From: Bacillota bacterium
GTDB lineage: Bacteria; Bacillota_A; Clostridia; Peptostreptococcales; Anaerovoracaceae
Direction of reading: 5' to 3'
Assembly (NCBI GenBank): GCA_017438085.1
Contig: JAFRWH010000113.1
Span: 1 to 9,369 of the forward strand
Length of the DNA stretch: 9,369 nucleotides
Shown here: one piece after another, positions 1 to 7,143 of the stretch
How the letters are laid out: each line of letters starts with the position of its first letter
How positions within the stretch are numbered: position 1 is the first letter of the stretch
Position numbers and translations under genes: made by a program
Notes under the pieces: model-generated
The model's input: only the letters and a program-made list of their open reading frames with translations
Told to the model about the DNA's origin: nothing
Databases searched by the model: none

Positions 1-1
1 C

Positions 2-100
2 GGAGAAAAGCACCGCTACAACTTCGATGAAGCCCTGGATTATCAGCTGGAAGAACTCAGCATGAATCTCGGAGGAGTAAGTTACTCGGAGGACAATTAA
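2..100 (+). CDS. C-terminal end of an unidentified protein (5' truncated by window)
   Basis: An open frame runs in from the left edge and ends at TAA 98-100, giving the last 32 residues of a protein that ends in GGVSYSEDN. The tail is hydrophilic and acidic, with a likely helix (DEALDYQLEEL). It has no membrane segment or recognisable motif, so I cannot name the family. The stop abuts the ATG of the next gene at 101, and the next gene's Shine-Dalgarno sequence lies inside this coding sequence. This suggests the two are co-transcribed and translationally coupled. The frame is supported mainly by that arrangement. Confidence 0.6.
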   Translation, partial: GEKHRYNFDEALDYQLEELSMNLGGVSYSEDN

Positions 101-868
101 ATGAACAACCACATCGTAACAGAACCAAGCAAGACCATCAGAGCTCTTGGAAGACAGACTCTTCAGGGCAACTGGGGCACAGCGCTCATAGTGGTGCTTC
201 TGGGCTCCGCCATCACATCTCTGCCGGGTTTCATACTCGGAAGACTCACGGATTCCAGCCTTCTGAGCATGCTAATAGAGATCTACAGCCTGCTTGTGAC
301 AGGCCCTGTGAATCTGGGACTGGCCATCTTCTTCCTGAAGATGTTCCGCCAGCAGGGACCGCAGATCAACGATCTGGCCTCCGGCTTTGATTTCTTCAGA
401 AATGCAACCACCCTTTACCTCAGCATCATGATCAGGGTATTCCTGATGACACTGCTCTTCATTATACCCGGCATCATAGCTTCCATACGCTACAGCCAGG
501 CCTACTACATTCTGGCTGACGACCCGAACAAACCCGCAGGCCAGTGCATGTACGAAAGCGCCGTGATGATGGAAGGAAACAAGGCCAAGTATATGTGGTT
601 CAATCTGAGCTACATAGGATGGTACATTCTGGCTAATATGCCCCAAAGCGCCATCAGCATGCGCTACATGCCGGACATCACCATGTACGATCTCCAGGAG
701 TTCTACAATACAGCTGCTGCCATCGCCAGCAATCCGCTGGTTACCATTGCAGGACTGTGCACCGTTTTTGTGACAGTCTATGTTTCCGCAGGTCACGCCG
801 CCTTCTACGACCTCGTCAGCGGCAACCTCTACGTACAGCAGGATCCCTCGCGGGACGTATATTATTAA
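101..868 (+). CDS. DUF975 family integral membrane protein
   Basis: This is a 255-residue multi-pass membrane protein. The N-terminus (RALGRQTLQGNWGTALIVVLL, residues 14-34, of which the central LQGNWGTA is most telling) and the middle segment (YSQAYYILADDPNKPAGQ, about 131-148, then the ES..MM.GNK stretch and an FNLSYIGW motif at 167-174) are hallmarks of the DUF975 family found across Firmicutes. Hydrophobic stretches at about 27-47, 57-80, 104-127, 164-184 and 210-236 suggest five membrane segments. The family has no established biochemical function. GGAGG at 88-92 is 8 nt upstream of the ATG, which directly follows the preceding stop codon, so coupling with the upstream gene is likely. 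The Mur ligase gene follows 49 bp downstream on the same strand. There is no signal peptide distinct from the first membrane segment. Confidence 0.88.
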   Translation: MNNHIVTEPSKTIRALGRQTLQGNWGTALIVVLLGSAITSLPGFILGRLTDSSLLSMLIEIYSLLVTGPVNLGLAIFFLKMFRQQGPQINDLASGFDFFRNATTLYLSIMIRVFLMTLLFIIPGIIASIRYSQAYYILADDPNKPAGQCMYESAVMMEGNKAKYMWFNLSYIGWYILANMPQSAISMRYMPDITMYDLQEFYNTAAAIASNPLVTIAGLCTVFVTVYVSAGHAAFYDLVSGNLYVQQDPSRDVYY

Positions 869-917
869 AGCGCTGAAGAGCAAATGCCCCGCAAAATATG
901 AAATAACGGCCGATATT

Positions 918-2453
918 ATGAGTTACGAAAGAAAAATAAAAAAACTGTCTGAATATGAAGCTGCTCTTAAGAAGGAGCAGCTTTTGACTGCCTCAGAAAC
1001 AGCATCCCTGCAGGATAAACCTGTGGGATACATCACCTTCGACTCCAGGGAAGTTCAGCCCGGCAGCCTCTTCGTCTGCAAAGGTGCAAACTTCAGACCC
1101 GAATACCTGGACAAAGCCGCAGAAGCAGGAGCCTTCTGCTATGTCTCCGAAACGAAATACGATAGCCCCCTGCCCTGCATACTGGTTAGCGACATACGCC
1201 GCGCCATGGCAGTGCTGGCCAACGAGTTCAACAGCCGCGCATGGCAGAATTACAATCTGATAGGACTGACAGGCACCAAGGGCAAGAGCACCACACTCTA
1301 CTACATAAAGGCTGTTATTGAAGCCTACACAAAGAAAAACAGTCTGGGCGGCTTCGGCTTCCTTTCCACCATCGACACCTTCGACGGAATCGAATTCTTC
1401 GAGTCTCACCTCACCACCCCGGAAGCGCTGGAGCTTGGCAAACGCCTGGAAAACGCCGCAAAGGCGGGACTCTGGGCTTTGGGCATGGAGGTCAGCTCCC
1501 AGGCTCTCAAATACGACCGCAGCTACGGCCTTGAATTCACCATCGGTGCTTTTCTGAACTACGGCGTGGACCACATAGGAAACACTGAACACCCAACCGA
1601 GGAGGACTATTTCCGGTCAAAGCTGCGCTTTGTCGACCAGTGCAGGACCCTCTGCATCAACCTGGACAGCGCAAGAGGCGAAGAGATACTGGCTGCCGCA
1701 AAAAAGGGCAGACTGGTTCAGAAGCTCATATGCTATTCCCCCTCCGGGCAGAAGAGCGCATACGGGCAGGAGGCAGACTACACCGCCATTAACGGCCGCA
1801 AGGAAAACGGCCTGATCTGCTTTGAGATAGCGAAAAAAGACCGCATCCTCGGAACCATACAGCTTTCAATGCCCGGCTTCTTCAACATAGAGAACGCTCT
1901 GGCCGCAGCAGTCATCTGCCTTGAACTTGGCATACCCTTTGAAGACATTGCAGAAGCCCTCAGAGATGCTAAAGCAGCAGGCCGCATGGAGATGTTCCAG
2001 ATGAAGGGCGACAAAGACGTAAAGATTATCGTCGACTATGCCCACAACGAGCTCAGCTATCAGAAGCTCTTCGAATCCATAAAAGAAGAATTTCCCGGGT
2101 ACAGGGTGGAGATAGTCTTCGGCTGCCCCGGCGGCAAAGGCCTTGACAGAAGAGTCACCCTCCCAAGAGTCACTGCAAAATACGCAGACTATGCCTGGAT
2201 AACGGAGGAGGACCCCTTCATGGACGATGTCATGGAGATATCGAAAGAAGTCCTGGCTAATCTCGAACGCTTCGGCGGCAGTGGAGAGATAATCACAGAC
2301 CGCGAGCAGTGCATACGCGAGGCCGCAGAAAGAGCGCAGGACAAGACCGTTCTGATACTTGCAGCGAAAGGCCGCGAGCTCTATCAGCACAGAGGCAATG
2401 AATATGTAGAGATAGTCTCCGACGCCCAGCTGGCAGAGGAACTGAGCAGGTAA
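918..2453 (+). CDS. murE: MurE-like UDP-N-acetylmuramoyl-tripeptide synthetase (Mur ligase)
   Basis: This is a 511-residue cytoplasmic ATP-dependent ligase expected to add the third amino acid to UDP-MurNAc-L-Ala-D-Glu. The N-terminal Mur domain carries FDSREVQPGSLF (41-52). The central ATPase domain has the P-loop GTKGKST (119-125), TTP (166-168), MEVSSQAL (190-197), DHIG..EHP (218-226) and K235, which aligns with the carbamylated lysine of MurE. The C-terminal domain has GRME (355-358), DYAHN (373-377) and KGRE (484-487). The loop that reads DNPR in diaminopimelate-adding MurE is EEDPFMDD (430-437). From memory, the overall pattern matches streptococcal L-lysine-adding MurE better than the dcw-cluster enzyme. 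ATG 918 has no clear Shine-Dalgarno, but it puts DSR at residue 42, as I recall for the streptococcal enzyme. TTG 984 behind AAGGAG (972-977) is an alternative start. It could be a paralogue rather than the only MurE. Confidence 0.88.
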   Translation: MSYERKIKKLSEYEAALKKEQLLTASETASLQDKPVGYITFDSREVQPGSLFVCKGANFRPEYLDKAAEAGAFCYVSETKYDSPLPCILVSDIRRAMAVLANEFNSRAWQNYNLIGLTGTKGKSTTLYYIKAVIEAYTKKNSLGGFGFLSTIDTFDGIEFFESHLTTPEALELGKRLENAAKAGLWALGMEVSSQALKYDRSYGLEFTIGAFLNYGVDHIGNTEHPTEEDYFRSKLRFVDQCRTLCINLDSARGEEILAAAKKGRLVQKLICYSPSGQKSAYGQEADYTAINGRKENGLICFEIAKKDRILGTIQLSMPGFFNIENALAAAVICLELGIPFEDIAEALRDAKAAGRMEMFQMKGDKDVKIIVDYAHNELSYQKLFESIKEEFPGYRVEIVFGCPGGKGLDRRVTLPRVTAKYADYAWITEEDPFMDDVMEISKEVLANLERFGGSGEIITDREQCIREAAERAQDKTVLILAAKGRELYQHRGNEYVEIVSDAQLAEELSR

Positions 2454-2486
2454 AAAATTAGCTTATTGGACAAAATGTAATTATAT

Positions 2487-2530
2487 AAACCGCTGCAGGT
2501 ATTGAGATCTCAATGGTTCCAGCGGTTTTT
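2487..2530 (+). terminator. Intrinsic terminator after the Mur ligase gene
   Basis: The perfect 9-bp arms AAACCGCTG (2487-2495) and CAGCGGTTT (2520-2528) enclose a second, perfectly palindromic element, ATTGAGATCTCAAT (2501-2514). A run of five T residues ends the hairpin (2526-2530). It lies 34 bp after the Mur ligase stop, so it most likely ends the plus-strand unit. The nested palindrome makes the stem unusually long and interrupted. Confidence 0.82.
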
Positions 2531-2983
2531 CATTTAGAAGGAAGACACAGTATGAACGAGCTGCGCTGTAGATTCCTTTATATCCGTTTTAAAGCTCAAA
2601 GGCAGATCCGAGTTTAAGCGTCTGGCTTGAGAAGTGGACAGTTCACCGTTATGCTGACAACATCGGTCTAAATGAGCCTCTTTGTCAGAAATAAAAAGAA
2701 AACTCCGCTCATTCTGTGACAAATTGCCACAAATTAAGCGGTTTTGGCACACTTGAGGGAAGGCTCTTTGAGTATAGTGTGCCTGAAACGCTTATTATTA
2801 CGCCAAGTTATCACAGAGTTTGAATTCAGTCGAGTATGTTATCACTGTTTATGATATCAGAGCCCTTTATGCGGTGTGTCCCCACAGCATCCTTTAAAAC
2901 CGCTTCCCCTCAATGTTGACAAATCCCTGTATTATTACTTCTTTTGTCACAAATAACTTCAGGTTTAGAAAACGGGCATAAAA
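2531..2983. other. Convergent intergenic region, about 450 bp, no convincing gene
   Basis: This stretch lies between two convergent terminators and has no coding sequence I can support; its frames are short and stop-rich. It contains a 58-nt imperfect hairpin (2736-2793). The heptamer ACAAATT occurs twice 10 bp apart (2719-2725 and 2729-2735), and shorter ACAAAT copies lie at 2920-2925 and 2949-2954. There is an inverted pair AAGCGGTTTT (2736-2745) / AAAACCGCTT (2896-2905) and another, TGTGACAAA (2715-2723) / TTTGTCACA (2943-2951). It may be a decayed mobile or repetitive element, or hold a structured RNA. A 72-codon minus-strand frame (2534-2752) resembles no family I know and is not called. 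A TTGACA hexamer at 2916-2921 lacks a properly spaced -10. Confidence 0.55.
2736..2793. repeat. Imperfect inverted repeat / stem-loop in convergent intergenic region
   Basis: The arms 2736-2753 and 2776-2793 are inverted copies that match at 15 of 18 positions. The outer AAGCG/CGCTT and inner GGCACACT/AGTGTGCC blocks are perfect, and the loop is 22 nt. It is too long and has no T-run, so it is not a standard terminator. It could be part of a small RNA, the end of a decayed element, or chance in an AT-rich region. Confidence 0.5.
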
Positions 2984-3008
2984 AAGCGGGAGCTCTATGC
3001 TCCCGCTT
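2979..3008 (-). terminator. Intrinsic terminator of the flavin/ferredoxin gene (possibly bidirectional)
   Basis: The perfect 10-bp arms AAGCGGGAGC (2984-2993) and GCTCCCGCTT (2999-3008) enclose a 5-nt loop. On the minus strand the stem is followed by a run of six T residues (complement of 2980-2985), 15 bp after the stop at 3023. On the plus strand a GCG gap then seven T residues (3013-3019) follow the stem, so it may also stop readthrough from the left. Confidence 0.88.
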
Positions 3009-3022
3009 GCGCTTTTTTTGAA

Positions 3023-3703
3023 CTAATCCCACCTGTTTTTCAGCGCCGTGCCCGCCAGAGGACACTTGGTGAAGCAGATGCCGCAGTCATCGCAGTCCAT
3101 ATTGCGTATCTGGTATTTGCCCTCCTCAGTCCTGAAAATTGCGTGCTCTGCGCAGTTTTCAAAGCACTGGCCGCAGCCGATGCAGGCGTCCTCGTCCACA
3201 TAATACGAGAGAGGCTCGGGTTCCGCGCCGCCCCAGCCGAAGCGCAGACGGCGTATCATATCGTCTCTGTACAGATGCAGTATCTCGCCTGTCCCTCTGC
3301 ATAGCCGGAACAGCACTATAAGATCCGGATTGTTTCTGTACATCTTCATGGTTCCGGGGTTGTGGTCCGCATATTCCTTATAGCATGCAGGATCCGTCAC
3401 CTCCTCCACCTCCGAATGAAGCCTTATGCAGTGATTGTTGTCCTCCATAAGAGACGAAGCGGAAATATAAGGTGTCTCCTTCAGCTGACGGTAGAAAGGT
3501 TTGCCCTTGGAGGTCATAATATAGAGATTGCCGTCAGAAAAGCGCTGGATAGAGATGATGCGGGTATGAGGCAGCCCGTCCTTCAGAGTTGCGATCCCCA
3601 TCCTGCCGTCAGTCTTCAGCAGTCTTTCGTTTATGACATCCCAGATCTCATCCAGAGAGCTCTCGTCCGTGAGGCCCCAAAGAGCGATCTCGTCATATAT
3701 CAT
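3023..3703 (-). CDS. Pyridoxamine 5'-phosphate oxidase-like protein with C-terminal 2x[4Fe-4S] ferredoxin domain
   Basis: This 226-residue soluble protein has two parts. Residues about 20-145 resemble the PNPOx-like split-barrel flavin-binding fold (MGIATLKDGLPHTRIIS at 35-51, then YIMTSKGKPFYRQL at 61-74). Residues about 168-218 form a bacterial ferredoxin module with two clusters: C174-C177-C180...C184 (CIGCGQCFENC) and C204-C207-C210...C214-P (CDDCGICFTKCP). The architecture suggests an FMN-dependent redox protein receiving electrons through its own iron-sulfur clusters in an anaerobe; the substrate cannot be inferred. The ATG is preceded by an AGGAAAGGA-like purine stretch about 11 nt upstream, which is rather long spacing. 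It lies 130 bp downstream of the CapA-like gene on the same strand and ends at a strong terminator. A vitamin B6 role is unlikely, because PNPOx-like folds are widely repurposed. Confidence 0.85.
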   Translation of the reverse strand: MIYDEIALWGLTDESSLDEIWDVINERLLKTDGRMGIATLKDGLPHTRIISIQRFSDGNLYIMTSKGKPFYRQLKETPYISASSLMEDNNHCIRLHSEVEEVTDPACYKEYADHNPGTMKMYRNNPDLIVLFRLCRGTGEILHLYRDDMIRRLRFGWGGAEPEPLSYYVDEDACIGCGQCFENCAEHAIFRTEEGKYQIRNMDCDDCGICFTKCPLAGTALKNRWD

Positions 3704-3802
3704 TTCAGTCAGTTTCCTTTCCTACATAAAGATCGCAGCGATGGAGCATACGATTTAATTGTTTGCATAAGATAATTCAATACTTTAGTGTGATAAATTT
3801 GT

Positions 3803-3843
3803 AAAAAGATACTATGCTAAATCGCGACACATCCTATCTTTTT
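3803..3843 (-). terminator. Weak candidate terminator after the CapA-like gene
   Basis: The perfect 9-bp arms AAAAAGATA (3803-3811) and TATCTTTTT (3835-3843) are separated by 23 nt. On the minus strand the hairpin begins in the last codons of the CapA-like gene and ends in five T residues. The stem is almost all A/T with one G-C pair, so termination would be weak. The alternative is readthrough into the flavin/ferredoxin gene. Confidence 0.3.
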
Positions 3844-4940
3844 CTGAGGTAGTCATCCAAAGCAGCCTCCTCTTCGCTGAGAGGCTCAGTGCAGGGCTTA
3901 AGAGAATCTTCCAGAAGCTTGCGGAATACCTCCTCCTTCATATCGTAGCGCAGCCAGTCCGCGCCGCTGAAGGGCTCAAAACGTTCGGGATCTTCGTAGA
4001 TCCTGATCTTTTCCTGAGCTCTCAAGGCTCCTGCCGCAGCCACAGGCCACAGCTTTTTATAGCTATTGCCGTTTATATCCGAAAAAATGACATGGGTATC
4101 GCAGGGAACTACGCGGTGCTTCTCCCTGTCTATCTTAAGCGACATGCCCTCCCAACTGAATCTGTCTCCGTCTATCGAGAGCTTCACCAGCTGGCCCTGA
4201 TCGGTATAAACATGCTGCCGCTGATAATCGGTATCGAACACGAAGTTCCCAAGGGAATAAAAGATTATCTTATCGCCGACAGTCTCGTAATTCTGCACCA
4301 CATGAGGATGATGGGAGACCACGATGTCCGCGCCGTACTGCAGATATCTTAAGTAGCGCTGCCTGTTCCAGGGCTCCGGCATGTCCGTGAATTCGTCGCC
4401 TCCGTGGGGCATCACTATGCACCAGCGGACCTTGGACTTGACCTCGCGTATCTGTCTTTTCACTTCCTCCTCATCGTCCCAGAGCAGTATGCCAACAGTT
4501 GCGGGCATCTTTTTGGTCAGCTCGCTCACGTAGCAGCAGTTCACTATGCCTATGCCGCCCTCTTCCGGCAGATAAAAAGGCTGAGGATAGCGGCTCTTAT
4601 CTGCCTCGGCGCCTATACATACCGCTCCGTTCTGAGCCGCGATCTGCTGAGTCTGCAGGAGGCCATCGATGCCGCAGTCCGCCACATGATTGTTGCAAAG
4701 ATTCCATATATCCGCCCCTATCCTTTTGAGCCAGCCGGCAGCCCCGGGGTTGCTGGCATGGTTTAAAAGCTTGGCAGCGGAGGTGCCTCCGTCAAACAGA
4801 GGCCCCTCCACATTGGCTATGCAGTGATCGCTCCCCGAAAGGAAGCTTACTATTTCAGGAGACATAAGCTCCTCATCCTGCCAGGAATCCCTGAAATACT
4901 TGGAAAATGCTATGTCTCCGGTGAATGCTATGGTGGTCAT
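3834..4940 (-). CDS. CapA family protein (metallophosphatase-like, PGA_cap domain)
   Basis: This 368-residue protein has the CapA/PGA_cap calcineurin-like fold. Its conserved metal-site motifs appear in order: TGD (7-9), NVEG (43-46), NNH (83-85), PHGGDE (178-183), SHHPHVVQ (209-216) and YSLGNFVFD (228-236). Classical CapA takes part in poly-gamma-glutamate capsule synthesis or anchoring and has an N-terminal membrane anchor. This protein begins directly at the first beta strand and has no signal peptide or membrane segment, so it is probably cytoplasmic with a different role. The start has GGAG (complement of 4946-4949) 5 nt upstream. The gene lies only 19 bp after the clpB stop, which implies co-transcription with clpB. 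No capB, capC or capE partners are next to it. The family assignment is firm; the substrate is unknown. Confidence 0.87.
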   Translation of the reverse strand: MTTIAFTGDIAFSKYFRDSWQDEELMSPEIVSFLSGSDHCIANVEGPLFDGGTSAAKLLNHASNPGAAGWLKRIGADIWNLCNNHVADCGIDGLLQTQQIAAQNGAVCIGAEADKSRYPQPFYLPEEGGIGIVNCCYVSELTKKMPATVGILLWDDEEEVKRQIREVKSKVRWCIVMPHGGDEFTDMPEPWNRQRYLRYLQYGADIVVSHHPHVVQNYETVGDKIIFYSLGNFVFDTDYQRQHVYTDQGQLVKLSIDGDRFSWEGMSLKIDREKHRVVPCDTHVIFSDINGNSYKKLWPVAAAGALRAQEKIRIYEDPERFEPFSGADWLRYDMKEEVFRKLLEDSLKPCTEPLSEEEAALDDYLRKR

Positions 4941-4959
4941 AAATGCTCCGTGATCTCAA

Positions 4960-7143
4960 TTACTGCAGCGTTTTTACCGCTCTTTCTACTGTTACCTTCA
5001 GATCCTCATCGCCTCTGTCCACTATAAGCCTGTCGCCTATGTTAAGGTTCTCGGACAGTATGGTCTTAGCCAGCAACGTCTGGACGCTGTCCTGAATGTA
5101 ACGCTTCATCGGACGGGCGCCGTAGAGAGGATCGTAGCTGCGGTCTATTATAAATTGCTTTGCTGCCTCTGTCACGTCCATCTTCAGCGACTTCTCTGCA
5201 AGACGCTTTGCAAGAGCCTCGATCTGCAGATCCGCTATCCTACTGATGTTGTCCTTGGTAAGAGGCTTGAACATTATCATCTCGTCGAGACGGTTCAGGA
5301 ACTCCGGTCTGAAGGCCTGCTGAAGCATGCCCATAACGGCCTTTTTGGCGTCTTCTCTGATATCGCCCTGCTCATCTATGCCATCCAGCAGCACGCCGCT
5401 GCCCAGATTGGAGGTAAGTATGATAATGGTGTTCTTAAAGTCCACGGTGCGGCCCTGGGAGTCGGTTATTCTGCCGTCATCCAGCACCTGAAGCAGCACA
5501 TTGAAGACCTCCGGATGAGCTTTTTCAACCTCATCGAACAGCACCACGCTGTAGGGGTGACGCCTTACGGCTTCCGTCAGCTGACCTCCTTCGTCGTAGC
5601 CCACATACCCCGGAGGAGCTCCGATGAGTCTGGAGACCGAGAACTTCTCCATGTATTCCGACATATCTATCCTGACCATGTTCTTTTCATCGTCGAAAAG
5701 CTCCGCCGCCAGAGCCTTTGCCAGCTCTGTCTTGCCCACGCCGGTGGGTCCGAGGAACAGGAAGGAGCCTATGGGCCTGCCCGGATCCGAGATGCCTGCG
5801 CGGCTTCTGAGTATGGCCTCAGCCACCTTCTTTACAGCCTCGTCCTGGCCGATGACCCGCTTGTGCAGCAGATCATCAAGATGCAGCAGCTTCTCCCTTT
5901 CGCTTTCCATCAGCTTAGATACAGGTATGCCTGTCCACTTGGAAACGATCTCTGTTATCCCCTCCTCGTCTACAGTATCCCTGAGCAGTCTGTCAGCGCC
6001 CTGCATGTGCTCCGCCGCAGACTGAGCATCCGCCAGCTTCTTTTCCAGCGCCGGCAGCGTGGAATAGCGAAGCTTGGACGCAGTTTCGTAATCGTAGCGC
6101 CGCTGAGCATCCTCTATCTGACCGTTTATCCGCTCTATATCAGCTTTTATATCCTTGATATTGTCTGCAGAACCCTTCTCGGCATCCCAGCGGGCTCTCA
6201 TGGCATCGAACTGGCCCCTCAGAGCCTCCAGCTCCTCCCTGAGCTTTTCAAGACGTTCCTGCGAAAGGCTGTCCTTTTCCTTCTTGAGCGCCATTTCCTC
6301 TATCTGCAGCTGCATTATCTTTCTCTGCAGCCCGTCCATCTCCGCCGGCATGGAATCCATTTCTGTGCGGATGGAAGCGCAGGCCTCATCAACCAGATCG
6401 ATAGCCTTATCCGGCAGGAAACGGTCGCTTATGTAGCGGTCCGAAAGCGTGGCCGCTGCCACCAGCGCAGAGTCATGTATGGTTACACCATGATATATCT
6501 CATAGCGCTCCTTAAGGCCTCTGAGTATGGAGATGGTATCCTCCACAGTCGGCTCATCAACCATAACAGGCTGGAAACGCCTTTCCAGAGCCTTGTCCTT
6601 TTCTATATACTCTCTGTACTCGTTCAGAGTTGTGGCGCCTATGCAGTGAAGCTCGCCCCTTGCCAGCATGGGCTTGAGTATGTTCCCTGCATCCATTGCG
6701 CCGTCAGCCTTGCCCGCGCCTACTATGGTATGGAGCTCATCGATGAAAAGTATGATCTTCCCGTCAGATTCCTTAACCTCGTTCAGCACGGATTTGAGCC
6801 TCTCCTCGAACTCGCCTCTAAACATGGCTCCGGCTATCAGGCTGCCCATGTCCAGACTGTAAATCGTCTTGTTTTTAAGGCCTTCGGGCACATCGCCCCT
6901 GAGTATTCTCTGGGCCAGGCCTTCGGCGATGGCGGTCTTGCCCACGCCCGGTTCGCCTATCAGCACCGGGTTGTTTTTTGTCTTTCTCGACAGTATTCTG
7001 ATGACATTTCTTATCTCGTCATCTCTTCCGATAACAGGATCCAGCTTCTGCTCCCTGGCTCTCTGGACCAGATCGAAGCCGTATTTTTCAAGCGGCTTTC
7101 TGTTGTCCTCCTGCTCCGGATACATTCCATTCATTCCGTTCAT
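4960..7143 (-). CDS. clpB: ClpB/Hsp100 disaggregase lacking the N-terminal domain
   Basis: This 727-residue AAA+ chaperone is expected to form a hexamer and thread aggregated proteins with DnaK. It has Walker A1 GEPGVGKT (63-70), pore loop 1 around M107-F108, Walker B1 (130-136), RRF arginine fingers (188-190), the long coiled-coil M domain typical of ClpB rather than ClpC (about 260-390), TGIPVSKL (404-411), Walker A2 GPTGVGKT (465-472), pore loop GYVGY (512-516), Walker B2 VVLFDE (533-538), FLNRLDE (615-621) and sensor-2 GARPMKR (675-681). E. coli ClpB is about 857 residues, with Walker A1 near 206; here the substrate-binding N domain is missing, replaced by a short hydrophilic leader. The start is firm: AAGGGGG (7148-7154) is 4 nt upstream, and an in-frame TGA lies 16 codons upstream. 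The 66-bp gap from the RHH gene contains no evident promoter. Confidence 0.96.
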   Translation of the reverse strand: MNGMNGMYPEQEDNRKPLEKYGFDLVQRAREQKLDPVIGRDDEIRNVIRILSRKTKNNPVLIGEPGVGKTAIAEGLAQRILRGDVPEGLKNKTIYSLDMGSLIAGAMFRGEFEERLKSVLNEVKESDGKIILFIDELHTIVGAGKADGAMDAGNILKPMLARGELHCIGATTLNEYREYIEKDKALERRFQPVMVDEPTVEDTISILRGLKERYEIYHGVTIHDSALVAAATLSDRYISDRFLPDKAIDLVDEACASIRTEMDSMPAEMDGLQRKIMQLQIEEMALKKEKDSLSQERLEKLREELEALRGQFDAMRARWDAEKGSADNIKDIKADIERINGQIEDAQRRYDYETASKLRYSTLPALEKKLADAQSAAEHMQGADRLLRDTVDEEGITEIVSKWTGIPVSKLMESEREKLLHLDDLLHKRVIGQDEAVKKVAEAILRSRAGISDPGRPIGSFLFLGPTGVGKTELAKALAAELFDDEKNMVRIDMSEYMEKFSVSRLIGAPPGYVGYDEGGQLTEAVRRHPYSVVLFDEVEKAHPEVFNVLLQVLDDGRITDSQGRTVDFKNTIIILTSNLGSGVLLDGIDEQGDIREDAKKAVMGMLQQAFRPEFLNRLDEMIMFKPLTKDNISRIADLQIEALAKRLAEKSLKMDVTEAAKQFIIDRSYDPLYGARPMKRYIQDSVQTLLAKTILSENLNIGDRLIVDRGDEDLKVTVERAVKTLQ

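Noticed and set aside
780..917. Longer Mur ligase starting at ATG 780
   Set aside because: The extra 46 codons overlap the end of the DUF975 gene out of frame and do not resemble a Mur N-terminus.
2534..2752. 72-codon minus-strand ORF in the convergent intergenic region
   Set aside because: No recognisable motif, its start lies inside the hairpin arm, and the surrounding frames are stop-rich. It is treated as non-coding, though a decayed element cannot be excluded.
2650..2790. Ends of an ISL3-like insertion sequence (GCCTCTTTGTCAG, GGCTCTTTGAG)
   Set aside because: Only a vague resemblance to remembered terminal repeats; no paired ends, target duplication or transposase fragment could be shown.
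918..4940. Poly-gamma-glutamate capsule locus (Mur-ligase-like CapB plus CapA)
   Set aside because: The Mur ligase has the full three-domain MurE architecture, is on the opposite strand and in a separate unit, and no CapC or CapE is present.
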